NCBI RefSeq assembly: GCF_031458255.1 | Contig: NZ_JAVDYC010000001.1 | Coordinates: 5,279,001 to 5,343,000, forward strand | DNA length: 64,000 nucleotides | Direction: 5' to 3' | Source of the DNA: Catenuloplanes niger | GTDB lineage: Bacteria > Actinomycetota > Actinomycetes > Mycobacteriales > Micromonosporaceae | Part shown: positions 17,915-25,857 of the stretch, one piece after another | Layout of the letters: each line of letters begins with the position of its first letter | Position numbering within the stretch: the first letter of the stretch is position 1 | Position numbers and translations under genes: made by a program | Notes under the pieces: generated by a model | What the model saw: only the letters and a program-made list of their open reading frames with translations | The model's database searches: none | Told to the model about the DNA's origin: nothing

Positions 17915-17954
17915 GGTGCCTCGCGACCCGGTACCTCCGGTAATCTGCCGCCTT

Positions 17955-18935
17955 ATGGCGCTCTTCGATCTCCCGCTGGACGAGTTGCGGAACTACCGGC
18001 CCGAGCCGCACGTTCCCGACGACCTGGACGCGTTCTGGGCCGAGACGCTGGCCGAGGCGCGGTCCGCCGCCGCGCCCGCGGTCGCCACGCCGGTGGAGAC
18101 CCCGTTCGCGGGTCTGCGCACCTACGACGTGACGTTCACCGGCTTCGCCGGGCAGCCGGTCAAGGGTTGGCTGAACGTGCCGGCCGCCGCGGACGGCCCG
18201 CTGCCCGTGGTGGTCGAGTTCATCGGCTACGGCGGTGGCCGCGGCCTGCCGCACGAGTGGCTGCTCTGGGCGTCGGCGGGCTACGCGCACTTCGTGATGG
18301 ACACCCGAGGGCAGGGTGCCGGCTGGCGCGGTGGTGACACGCCGGACCCGGGCCCGGACGGGGCCGGGCCGTCGCACCCCGGCTTCATGACCCGGGGCAT
18401 CCTCGATCCGCGCACCTACTACTACCGGCGTTTGTTCGCGGACGCGGCGCGTGCGGTGGAGAGCGCGGCCGACCTGCCCGGCGTGGACGCGTCCCGGCTC
18501 GCGGTGACCGGCCACAGCCAGGGCGGCGCGCTGTCGCTGGCCGCGGCGTCGCTCGTACCGTCGCTGGTCAAGGCCGTGGTGTCGCAGGCGCCGTTCCTCT
18601 GCCACATCCGCCGGATGGTCGGGCTGACCGACAGCGACCCGTTCAACGAGGTGGTCCGCTTCTTCCGGGTCAACCCGGGGCGGATCGAGACCGCGCGGCG
18701 GACGCTGGACTACATCGACCTGCTGCACCTGACGCCGAAGGCGACCGCGCCGCTGCTGGCGTCCGCCGCGCTGATGGACGCCACCTGCCCGCCCTCGGGG
18801 ATCTTCGCCGCGGTGAACGCGTACGGCGGGGCGGAGAAGGACATCGCGGTCTACGAGTGGGACGGTCACGAGGGCGGCCGCGCCGACTTCCACGGCCGGA
18901 GCGTCGCGTTCGTGAACGGCGTGCTCAAGGGATGA
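17955..18935 (+). CDS. Acetylxylan esterase / cephalosporin deacetylase (CE7)
   Basis: A 326-residue alpha/beta hydrolase of the AXE1 family, which removes acetyl groups from xylo-oligosaccharides and cephalosporins. Seen directly: the nucleophile Ser188 in 'GHSQGG', the conserved 'MDTRGQGAGWRGGD', a late Asp in 'ALMDATCPPS' and His in 'GHEGG'. The first residues 'MALFDLPLDELRNYRP' match the family start, so ATG 17955 is used rather than an upstream in-frame codon. There is no signal peptide, so it probably deacetylates imported oligosaccharides. The convergent neighbour is a secreted glucanase, consistent with plant polysaccharide use. Confidence 0.88.
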   Translation: MALFDLPLDELRNYRPEPHVPDDLDAFWAETLAEARSAAAPAVATPVETPFAGLRTYDVTFTGFAGQPVKGWLNVPAAADGPLPVVVEFIGYGGGRGLPHEWLLWASAGYAHFVMDTRGQGAGWRGGDTPDPGPDGAGPSHPGFMTRGILDPRTYYYRRLFADAARAVESAADLPGVDASRLAVTGHSQGGALSLAAASLVPSLVKAVVSQAPFLCHIRRMVGLTDSDPFNEVVRFFRVNPGRIETARRTLDYIDLLHLTPKATAPLLASAALMDATCPPSGIFAAVNAYGGAEKDIAVYEWDGHEGGRADFHGRSVAFVNGVLKG

Positions 18936-18940
18936 CAGCA

Positions 18941-18975
18941 GGAGCGGGCCGCGGTGGAACACCGCGACCCGCTCC
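18941..18975. terminator. Bidirectional hairpin terminator
   Basis: A long stem with one mismatch (18941-18956 with 18960-18975, 3-nt loop GAA) lies between the convergent esterase and GH16 genes. Confidence 0.8.
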
Positions 18976-18992
18976 GCTTCCGAGCCGTGTCG

Positions 18993-20294
18993 TTACGCCC
19001 GGTTCCACTTCTGGTTCGGCGTGCCCGCGCAGTCCCACAGCTGCAGCTTCGCGCCACCGGCCGGGTTGCTGCCGCGCACGTCGACGCACTTGTTCGCGGC
19101 GATGTTGACCAGGTCGCCGGCGCCGCTCAGGGTGAACTGCTGCCAGCCCGAACCGTTGCAGTTGGCGAGCTGGATGTTCGTGCCGTTGGCGGGGTTGCCG
19201 CCGGCCACGTCCATGCACTTGCCGACCGCGGTCAGCGTGCCGTTGCCGTTGAACGTCCACTTCTGCGCCGCGGTGTTGTTGCAGTCCCAGATCTGCAGCG
19301 GCAGGCCGTCCTGCGACGCGCCGTTCGGCACGTCGATGCAGCGGCCGGACTGCACGCCCTTGAGCGAGACGCCGCCGGTGGCCGGCGGGGGCTGGGTGCC
19401 GCCGTCGTACGAGTAGACCCGCACGTAGTCCGCGACCAGGCTCTGCGGGAACTGGGTGCTGCCGTCCGGGTTGCCCGGCCAGTTGCCGCCGACCGCCAGG
19501 TTCATGATCATGAAGAACGGCTTGTCGAAGACCCACCGGTTGCCGTTCAGGTTGGCCGGGGTCTTCCGGGTGTACTCGACGCCGTCCAGGTACCAGACGA
19601 TCAGGTTCGGCGACCAGTCCACGGTGTAGGTGTGGAACGCGTCGCCGAGCGGCGCGTTGTGCACCTTGGAGCCGGTCAGGCCGCCACCGCCGGAGTAGCC
19701 CGGGCCGTGGATGGTGCCGTAGACCGTGTTCGGCTCCTTGCCGACGTTCTCCATGATGTCGATCTCGCCGCTGTTCGGCCAGCCGACCGAGCCGATGTCC
19801 GCGCCGAGCATCCAGAACGCCGGCCAGATGCCCTGGCCCTTCGGCAGCTTCAGGCGCGCCTCGAACCGGCCATACGTCTGGGTGAACTTGCCGTTCGTCA
19901 TCAGGCGGGCGGACGTGTACTGACACGAGCCGTAGTGGCACTGGTAGCCGGCCGGGTTCTCCCGGCGGGCGGTGATCACCATGTTGCCGTTGCCGTCCAG
20001 CGCGGAGTTGCTCGCGCTGTTCGTGTAGTACTGCAGCTCGTTGTTGCCCCAGCCGTGACCGCCGGTCTCCTGCACCCACTTGCTGCCGTCCGGCCGGGTG
20101 CCGGCCGCGCCGTTGAACTCGTCCGACCAGACCAGCGTGCTGGCCGCGGACGCTTCGGGTTCGCTGTTGGTCAGGTACAACGCGCCGCCGAGGCCGGTCG
20201 CGACGACGGACAGCGCGAGCAGCGCGCGGCCGATCTTGCTGCCGATGAACCAGCGGGCACGGCGGGGTCGGTGTGCCCCGGGTATCCGGTGCAT
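18993..20294 (-). CDS. Secreted GH16 beta-glucanase with C-terminal ricin-type lectin domain
   Basis: A 433-residue secreted endo-beta-glucanase. Residues ~20-50 form a signal or anchor segment ('ALLALSVVATGLGGALYL'). The GH16 domain (about 55-295) has the catalytic signature 'GEIDIMENVG' and aromatic substrate-groove motifs such as 'IWPAFWMLG'. After a Gly/Pro linker, residues ~305-433 are a ricin-B (CBM13) trefoil with repeated 'GRCIDV', 'GKCMDV' and 'NKCVDV' and matching 'QxW' elements. The ATG at 20294 has GGAGG nine bases upstream. A palindromic operator sits beside its promoter. Laminarin or mixed-linkage glucan is the likely substrate. Confidence 0.93.
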   Translation of the reverse strand: MHRIPGAHRPRRARWFIGSKIGRALLALSVVATGLGGALYLTNSEPEASAASTLVWSDEFNGAAGTRPDGSKWVQETGGHGWGNNELQYYTNSASNSALDGNGNMVITARRENPAGYQCHYGSCQYTSARLMTNGKFTQTYGRFEARLKLPKGQGIWPAFWMLGADIGSVGWPNSGEIDIMENVGKEPNTVYGTIHGPGYSGGGGLTGSKVHNAPLGDAFHTYTVDWSPNLIVWYLDGVEYTRKTPANLNGNRWVFDKPFFMIMNLAVGGNWPGNPDGSTQFPQSLVADYVRVYSYDGGTQPPPATGGVSLKGVQSGRCIDVPNGASQDGLPLQIWDCNNTAAQKWTFNGNGTLTAVGKCMDVAGGNPANGTNIQLANCNGSGWQQFTLSGAGDLVNIAANKCVDVRGSNPAGGAKLQLWDCAGTPNQKWNRA

Positions 20295-20339
20295 GTGGGC
20301 GCACCTCCGGTCGAATCAGATGGTTTGTGGAACATCTGG

Positions 20340-20369
20340 ATACGACCTCATCGATGCCGGTGTCGTCAA
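20340..20369 (-). promoter_or_regulatory. Promoter of the GH16 gene
   Basis: On the minus strand TTGACG (20369-20364) and TCGTAT (20345-20340) have an 18-bp spacer and face the GH16 gene ~45 bp away. The operator palindrome directly abuts the -35 box. Confidence 0.55.
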
Positions 20370-20381
20370 GAGAGCGCTCTC
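20370..20381. promoter_or_regulatory. LacI/CebR-type operator palindrome
   Basis: GAGAGCGCTCTC at 20370-20381 is a perfect 12-bp palindrome, centred on the AGCGCT core of actinobacterial LacI-family operators. CebR and CelR bind TGGGAGCGCTCCCA in front of cellulase and glucan-use genes. Its contact with the GH16 promoter suggests repression relieved by glucan oligosaccharides. Whether it also affects the divergent PRPP synthetase gene is unclear. Confidence 0.7.
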
Positions 20382-20428
20382 AAATTTAGGGCAGAGTTAG
20401 GCCGGGCCTGCTCAGTGGTGATCAGCGC

Positions 20429-21385
20429 GTGGCTAAGCTGCTCGCCGTGCGTGACATCGCAGTGTTCAGCGGAAGTGCCCACCCGGAGCTCGCCGAGGAG
20501 ATCTGCAGCCACCTCGGCGTCCCCCTGCTCCCCACCCGCGTCTCCCGATTCGCCAACGACTGCCTGGAGGTCCAGCTACAGGCCAACTGCCGCGAGCGCG
20601 ACGTCTTCCTGATCCAGCCGCTGGTGCCGCCGGTCCAGGAGAACCTGGTCGAGCTGCTGCTCATGCTGGACGCGGCGCGCGGCGCGTCCGCGGCCCGGAC
20701 CACGGTCGTGCTGCCGCACTACGCCTACGCCCGATCGGACAAGAAGGACGCGCCACGCATCTCGATCGGCGGCCGGCTCGTCGCGGACCTGCTGAGCACC
20801 GCGGGCGCGAACCGGGTGCTCGCGATGACGCTGCACTCGCCGCAGGTGCACGGCTTCTTCAACATCCCGGTCGACCACCTGCACGCGCTGCGCGAACTGG
20901 CCGACCACTTCAAGCAGTACGACCTGACCGACACCGTGGTCGTCTCGCCCGACCTGGGCAACGCCAAGGAGGCGGCCGCGTTCGCCCGCATGCTCGGCAC
21001 GCCGGTCGCGGCCGGAGCCAAGCAGCGCTTCAGCGACGACAAGGTCAAGATCTCCGCCGTGATCGGCGACGTGGTGGACCGCGACGTGATCGTCCTGGAC
21101 GACGAGATCGCCAAGGGCAGCACCGTGATCGAACTGATGGACCACCTTCGCGAACTCAAGGTTCGCTCGATCCGCCTCGCCTGCACCCACGGCCTCTTCT
21201 CCAGCGGCGCGCTGCAGCGCCTCAGTGACCAGCCCGGCGTGGCGGAGATCGTCTGCACGAACACGGTCCCGATCCCCGCGGTCAAACGCGTCCCCAAGCT
21301 CCGCACGCTCTCCGTCGCCCCGGCCCTCGCCGAGGCCATGCGCCGCATCCACAACGGCGAGTCGGTCAGCGCGCTGTTCCACTGA
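20429..21385 (+). CDS. prs: Ribose-phosphate pyrophosphokinase (PRPP synthetase)
   Basis: Makes PRPP from ribose-5-phosphate and ATP for purine, pyrimidine, His, Trp and NAD synthesis. The 318-residue protein has the family fold: 'FSGSAHPELAEEI', 'LPHYAYARSDKKDAPRIS' (ATP-binding flexible loop), 'HSPQVHGFFNIPVDHL' and the PRPP-binding loop 'IVLDDEIAKGSTVIEL'. This loop differs from the usual DDxIDTGGT, so it is a divergent paralogue and a housekeeping copy may exist elsewhere. The start is GTG 20429; GTG 20447 ('VRDIAVFSGS') is an alternative, and neither has a strong ribosome-binding site. Confidence 0.85.
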   Translation: MAKLLAVRDIAVFSGSAHPELAEEICSHLGVPLLPTRVSRFANDCLEVQLQANCRERDVFLIQPLVPPVQENLVELLLMLDAARGASAARTTVVLPHYAYARSDKKDAPRISIGGRLVADLLSTAGANRVLAMTLHSPQVHGFFNIPVDHLHALRELADHFKQYDLTDTVVVSPDLGNAKEAAAFARMLGTPVAAGAKQRFSDDKVKISAVIGDVVDRDVIVLDDEIAKGSTVIELMDHLRELKVRSIRLACTHGLFSSGALQRLSDQPGVAEIVCTNTVPIPAVKRVPKLRTLSVAPALAEAMRRIHNGESVSALFH

Positions 21386-21404
21386 CAAGAACCGCAGAAG
21401 CGCA

Positions 21405-21480
21405 TCTTCCCGCTTCCGGCGTGGCCGGGTCCCCAGTGCTCCCGCGGGCACCGGTCGTCGCTGGCGCTCCTCCCTGCCGG
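21405..21480 (-). repeat. Dispersed ~75-bp repeat, copy A
   Basis: Reading on the minus strand it begins CCGGCAGGGAGGAGCGCCAG and ends in CGCCGGAAGCGGGAAGA. It matches copies B (25059-25131), C (42195-42270) and D (49447-49521) and a degenerate copy E (41704-41760). It starts 20 bp after the prs stop. Confidence 0.85.
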
Positions 21481-21539
21481 TCCCGCGGTGGTCCCGAAAA
21501 CCCCGGTGGCGAGGCGGTCCGGGAAACCTCAGCGCCGTT

Positions 21540-21617
21540 GTGGTCCGGGATGCCGCGGTGCCGCTGTGGTCCGGGATGCCGCGGTGCCGCTGTGGTCCGG
21601 GATGCCGCGGTGCCGCT
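21540..21617. repeat. 26-bp minisatellite in a 568-bp non-coding gap
   Basis: Three identical 26-bp units start at 21540, 21566 and 21592 (GTGGTCCGGGATGCC...); looser variants continue on both sides. The whole gap 21386-21953 holds the dispersed repeat A, this array, and GC-rich simple sequence up to ~21930 (TTGCTTGCGGTG-like runs). I see no gene in it. Confidence 0.85.
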
Positions 21618-21953
21618 GTGGCGCCGGAAGCCGCAGTGTGGGGCGCCTCGGTGCCGTGATGGTCCTGGGCCCGGGTACCGCTGGCGGTCACGTGAATCTC
21701 GGTGCCGCGGTGGTCCCGGAAGCCCGGTCCCGCGGTGGTCGCGGAGGCCCGGGCGGTGTGCCGTCTGCCGGCACGCCGCCCGCATTGCTTGCGGCGTCGC
21801 GTTGCTGGCGGTGCACGCATTGCTTGCGGTGCACGCGTTACCTGCGGTGTCGCGTCGCTGGTGGTGCGGTGTTGCCTGCGGTGCCGTGTTGCTTGCGGTG
21901 CCGTGTTGCTTGTGGCGTCGCGTCGGGTTGCTCACGGCCCGTCCGTCGGTGCG

Positions 21954-23327
21954 CTATCCGGTCGGTGCGCCGCTCGTCGCCGGTGAGGGTGTCGAGGGTG
22001 CCGGGTCGGCGGCGGCCGTGGCCGTGATCCGGCCGGCGACCAGCAGCGTGGCCAGTGCGGCGACCGTGGTGAGGGCGAGCGCGCCGGTGAAGCCGGCGGT
22101 GCCGAGCGAGTGGAAGATCAGGCCGGTGACGGCGAGCGTGACGCTGCTGGCGGCCGCGTCCGCGATGGCCTTGGCGCTGAGGTTGAAGCCCTGGGTGTCC
22201 GGTGCGGAGAACGCCAGGACCGCGGTGCTGATCCGCGGGTACATCGCGCCCATCCCGCCGCCCGCGAGCAGCCAGCCGGCGCCGGCGACCAGCGGGTGCA
22301 GGCCCAGCGCGGCGGTGGCCAGGACGGTGAGCACGCCGAGCGCCAGCAGCGCGGCACCGAGGCGGATCACGGTCCGGTGCGGCACGGTTGCGGCGAACCG
22401 GCGGCCCTGCAGGTCCGAGGCAAGTGCCCAGGAGAGCGCGGCCGCGGTGAGGAACGCGCCGGAGAGCCAGGCGGGATAGCCGTACCGGTCCTGGAGCAGC
22501 AGCGGCAGGTAGGCCTCGGTGCCGAAGAACGCGGCACCGGCCGCACCGCACACGAGGACGGTGGACGGCAGGCCGCGGGCCGCGCGCAGCGTGCCGGGCG
22601 GCAGCAGCGGGCGGAGCGCGAGCGCGGCGGCGACCAGCACCGGCACCACCAGCGGCCAGGACGAGGCGAGGCTGAGCGCGACCACGGCGGCGGCGACCAC
22701 CACGGCGGCGGCGATCCGGCGGAGGTCGGTGCCGGACAGCGGCGTGGGCTCGACCGGGGCGACCCGGCGCAACGCCGGCAGGATCAGCGTGGTGACCAGC
22801 GCGACCAGGATCAGCACGCCGAGGAAGACCCAGTGCCAGGAGAGCGCGTCGGTGACCAGGCCGGCCGCGAACGGGCCGATCAGCGACGGCACCACCCATG
22901 CGGCGGCGAACAGGCCGAACAGGCGCGGGTGCAGGGACGGCGGGTAGACGCGCGCGACGACCACGTTGAGCGCGACCGTGTAGGCGCCGTAGCCGAGGCC
23001 CTGCAGGAGCCGGCCGGCGATGAAGACGGTCATGTTCTCCGCCAGGCCGGCCAGCGCGAGACCGGCCGCGAACACGCCGATCGCGGCGAGCAGCGGGCGC
23101 GCCGGACCGCGGCGGTCGGCCAGCGTGCCGCCGGTGACCATGCCGACCGCGCCGGCCGCGAGTGTGGCGGCGAAGCCGAGCGTGTAGAGCGCCCGGCCGC
23201 CGAGATCCGCCGTGATGATCGGCATGACCGTGGTGACCGCGAGGGACTCGAACGCGGCCAGGAAGACCAGGCTGACCGCGCCGATCGTGGTGAGCAGATG
23301 GCGGCGGTCGAAGACGCTGTCGATCAT
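21954..23327 (-). CDS. MFS transporter, probable drug exporter
   Basis: A ~457-residue major facilitator protein with about 12-14 hydrophobic helices across its whole length. The first loop contains 'GGTLADRRGPARPLLAAIGV', the MFS motif A region, and helix five carries 'PSLIGPFAAGLVTDALSWHWVF', typical of the drug:H+ antiporter-2 class. The substrate cannot be told. ATG 23327 is used; a GTG at 23348, only 7 bases beyond the upstream gene's stop, is an alternative and would suggest translational coupling with the ATPase-like gene. The C-terminus ends in a Pro/Ser/Thr-rich tail before the repeat-filled gap. Confidence 0.85.
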   Translation of the reverse strand: MIDSVFDRRHLLTTIGAVSLVFLAAFESLAVTTVMPIITADLGGRALYTLGFAATLAAGAVGMVTGGTLADRRGPARPLLAAIGVFAAGLALAGLAENMTVFIAGRLLQGLGYGAYTVALNVVVARVYPPSLHPRLFGLFAAAWVVPSLIGPFAAGLVTDALSWHWVFLGVLILVALVTTLILPALRRVAPVEPTPLSGTDLRRIAAAVVVAAAVVALSLASSWPLVVPVLVAAALALRPLLPPGTLRAARGLPSTVLVCGAAGAAFFGTEAYLPLLLQDRYGYPAWLSGAFLTAAALSWALASDLQGRRFAATVPHRTVIRLGAALLALGVLTVLATAALGLHPLVAGAGWLLAGGGMGAMYPRISTAVLAFSAPDTQGFNLSAKAIADAAASSVTLAVTGLIFHSLGTAGFTGALALTTVAALATLLVAGRITATAAADPAPSTPSPATSGAPTG

Positions 23328-23355
23328 CAGCCGACGGTAGGACCTCACGTGCGGT

Positions 23356-23793
23356 TCAGGTCAAGGCGGAGGTGACGCGCACCGTCGTGCCCCGCGGGCC
23401 GCTCGTCACCTCGATGTCGTCGGTGAGCTTGTCCGCCAGGAACAGTCCCCAGCCGCCGGGCGTGGCCGGGACCGGTGGCGGAGCGGGCCGCTCGGCCGTG
23501 ACCGGGTCGAAGCCGCCGCCGGTGTCGACCACCTCGCAGGTGACCGACCCGGGGTCGTGCCAGAGCCGCAGCCGCCCCTGCCCGCCGCCGTGCCGGACCG
23601 CGTTCGTGAGCAGCTCGTAGACCGCGAGCACGAAGTCGTCGAGACGCTCGCCGCGCAGTCCCGCGGTCGCGGCGCAGGCGGCCACGTGATGGCGGAGCGC
23701 GGTCACGCCGGCCGCGTCGAACCGGCGCTCGAGCAGCGCGACGGCGCCCGCGGGCGGAACCGCGAGCGGTGAGACGGGGTGGTGGTCGGCCAT
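23356..23793 (-). CDS. ATP-binding anti-sigma factor-type protein (HATPase_c, RsbW-like)
   Basis: A 145-residue single-domain protein of the histidine-kinase-like ATPase fold. Motifs: N-box 'AVYELLTNAVRHGG', G1-like 'CEVVDTGGGFDP' and G2-like 'GGWGLFLADKL'. There is no dimerisation/phospho-acceptor domain, so it belongs with RsbW/SpoIIAB-type serine kinases common in streptomycetes and relatives, which bind sigma factors or phosphorylate anti-anti-sigma proteins. ATG 23793 has AGGGGAA upstream. It is divergent from the sensor kinase at 23890 and may be in one transcript with the MFS gene (29 bp to its ATG). Partners are not encoded nearby. Confidence 0.8.
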   Translation of the reverse strand: MADHHPVSPLAVPPAGAVALLERRFDAAGVTALRHHVAACAATAGLRGERLDDFVLAVYELLTNAVRHGGGQGRLRLWHDPGSVTCEVVDTGGGFDPVTAERPAPPPVPATPGGWGLFLADKLTDDIEVTSGPRGTTVRVTSALT

Positions 23794-23889
23794 GCCCAGT
23801 TCCCCTCGCCTGCTGGTCAAGGGCGTACGGCATCCCCACAGTACGCGTTCGGTCGCTCCGGGGCGCGACGAGTGTGGCACCGTGGCACC

Positions 23890-25008
23890 GTGCAGCAAGG
23901 TCTGGCGGCTCCCATGTGGCGGGCGATCGGTGCGTACCGGATCGCCTCGCTGCTGTACGTGATGGTCCTGATGGTCCGCAACGTGGATCAGTACGCGAAC
24001 CCGGTCGCGGCCGGCCCGGTGCTCGCGCTGATGGTCGGCTGGACCGCGTTCGCGACCGCCGCGTTCGCCCGCCCGGCCTGGCGCGGCTGGCCGCTGCTGA
24101 TCGCGGACCTCGCGGTCTCGCTGGCCGTGGTCGTGATCAGTCCTTATGTGGTGGGTCAGGACGCGCTGAGCGACGGCGTGCCCACGCTGGCCGTCGCCTG
24201 GCTGGGCGCACCGGTGCTGGCCTGGGCGGTCTCCGGCGGCCGGCGGCGCGGGCTGACCGCCGCGCTGCTGCTCGGCACCGCCGACGTCGTGGTCCGGGAC
24301 CGGCTGCACCCGTCCACGCTCAACGGTTTCGCGCTGATGGTGCTGGCCGGTTTCGTGGTCGGGCTGGTGGCCCGGCTGGCCGTCGACGCGGAGGAGCGCA
24401 TGCAACGCGCGATCGAGCTGGAGGCCGCGACCCGCGAGCGGGAACGGCTGGCCCGCGACATCCACGACTCGGTGCTGCAGGTGCTGGCGCTGGTCCAGCG
24501 GCGCGGCGCGCACCTGGACGGCGAGGCCGGCGAACTGGCCCGGCTGGCCGGTCAGCAGGAGGCGAAGCTGCGCATGCTGATCGCGGACGGCCCGGCCGGC
24601 CCGGCACCGGGCGAGGAGGGCGAGGCCGACCTGCGGGTGGTGCTCGGCCGGTTCGCCTCGGACACGGTGTCGATCGCGAGCCCGGCCACCCCGGTGCCGC
24701 TGCCGGTGCGCGCGGCCGAGACGGTCGCCGCCGCGGTCCGCGCCACGCTGGACAACGTGGACCGGCACGCCGGCCCGGCCGCCCGCGCCTGGGTCCTGCT
24801 GGAGGACGACGACGCCACGATCACGGTCTCGGTCCGCGACGACGGCCCGGGGTTCCCGGACGGCCGTCTCGAGGAGGCCGCCTCCCAGGGCCGCCTCGGC
24901 GTCGCCCAGTCCATCCGCGGCCGCATCGCCGACCTCGGCGGCACCGTCGAGATCTATTCGACACCCGCCGAGGGTACGGAGGTCGAACTCCACATCCCGC
25001 GCCGCTGA
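23890..25008 (+). CDS. Sensor histidine kinase, NarL-system type
   Basis: A 372-residue membrane sensor. GTG 23890 begins a short leader, then about five to six helices fill residues ~12-155. A HisKA_3 domain follows with the phospho-acceptor His192 in 'ARDIHDSVLQVLALVQ', then a HATPase_c domain with 'VRDDGPGFPDG' and 'SQGRLGVAQSIRGRIADLGG'. This architecture (MacS-like) pairs with LuxR-type regulators, and such a regulator lies downstream at 25210. Between the two genes is a 201-bp spacer containing dispersed repeat B, which may have been inserted into an older operon. The signal sensed is unknown. Confidence 0.88.
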   Translation: MQQGLAAPMWRAIGAYRIASLLYVMVLMVRNVDQYANPVAAGPVLALMVGWTAFATAAFARPAWRGWPLLIADLAVSLAVVVISPYVVGQDALSDGVPTLAVAWLGAPVLAWAVSGGRRRGLTAALLLGTADVVVRDRLHPSTLNGFALMVLAGFVVGLVARLAVDAEERMQRAIELEAATRERERLARDIHDSVLQVLALVQRRGAHLDGEAGELARLAGQQEAKLRMLIADGPAGPAPGEEGEADLRVVLGRFASDTVSIASPATPVPLPVRAAETVAAAVRATLDNVDRHAGPAARAWVLLEDDDATITVSVRDDGPGFPDGRLEEAASQGRLGVAQSIRGRIADLGGTVEIYSTPAEGTEVELHIPRR

Positions 25009-25058
25009 CCCGCGGCCGCCGTGCCGCCGTGGGGTTCGTCCCGGCCGCCCGCGGAACT

Positions 25059-25131
25059 GGCAGGGAGGCCGCCCGCGGCCGACCGGTGCCCGCGGGAGCA
25101 CTGGGAAGGCGACCACGCCGGAAGCGGGAAA
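25059..25131 (+). repeat. Dispersed ~75-bp repeat, copy B
   Basis: GGCAGGGAGG to CCGGAAGCGGGAAA in plus orientation, between the sensor kinase and its response regulator. It differs from copies A and C mostly near its middle (CGCCCGCGGCC in place of AGCGCCAGCGA). Confidence 0.8.
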
Positions 25132-25209
25132 GGCATCATGTTCCTGGGGCTGTGGTCCGGTTTCTCCGCGTCCGCCGGGGCTGTGCCGCGGCACCACTAG
25201 AGTGGCCTG

Positions 25210-25857
25210 GTGATCCGCGTGATGGTGGTGGACGACCACCCGATGTGGCGGGACGGCGTCGCCCGCGACCTGACCGAGGCCGGCCACGACGTGGTCGCGA
25301 CCACGGGGGAGGGGCGGCAGGCGGTGCGCATCGCGGCCGCGGCCCGGCCCGACCTGGTGGTGCTGGACCTGCAGCTGCCGGACATCGACGGCGTCGAGGT
25401 GATCAGCGGGCTGCTGGCCGCGCTGCCCGGCGTGCGCATCCTGATGCTGTCGGCCAGCGGTGAGCAGCAGTCCGTGCTGGACGCGGTGAAGGCCGGCGCC
25501 ACCGGCTACCTGCTGAAGTCCGCCGGTCAGGCCGAGTTCCTGGCCGCGGTGGAGTCGGCCGCGGCCGGTGAGGCGGTGTTCACGCCGGGGCTGGCCGGGC
25601 TGGTGCTGGGTGAGTTCCGCCGGCTGGCGACCGAGCCGCCGCGCGCGGCGGACGACGGCGCGCCGCGGCTGACCGACCGGGAGACCGAGGTGCTGCGGCT
25701 GGTCGCGAAGGGGTTGTCGTACAAGCAGATCGCGGAGCGGCTGGTGCTGTCCCACCGCACCGTGCAGAACCACGTGCAGAACACGCTCGGCAAGCTGCAG
25801 CTGCACAACCGGGTCGAACTGACCCGGTACGCCATCGAGAAGGGCCTCGATCAGTGA
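25210..25857 (+). CDS. LuxR-family response regulator
   Basis: A 215-residue regulator beginning at GTG 25210. The receiver domain has 'VVDDHPMWRDGV', Asp53 in 'VVLDLQLPD' as phospho-acceptor, and Lys in 'YLLKSAG'. The LuxR helix-turn-helix is at ~145-205 ('TDRETEVLRLVAKGLSYKQI'). It is the likely partner of the kinase at 23890. Its stop overlaps the GTG of the FolP-like gene (GTGA at 25854-25857), so regulator and folate-type gene are translationally coupled, an unexpected pairing. Confidence 0.9.
   Translation: MIRVMVVDDHPMWRDGVARDLTEAGHDVVATTGEGRQAVRIAAAARPDLVVLDLQLPDIDGVEVISGLLAALPGVRILMLSASGEQQSVLDAVKAGATGYLLKSAGQAEFLAAVESAAAGEAVFTPGLAGLVLGEFRRLATEPPRAADDGAPRLTDRETEVLRLVAKGLSYKQIAERLVLSHRTVQNHVQNTLGKLQLHNRVELTRYAIEKGLDQ

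Noticed and set aside
22110-23375. Plus-strand 421-codon frame opposite the MFS gene
   Set aside because: Composition is Arg/Glu/Gly-rich without motifs, and the opposite frame has a clear transporter topology.
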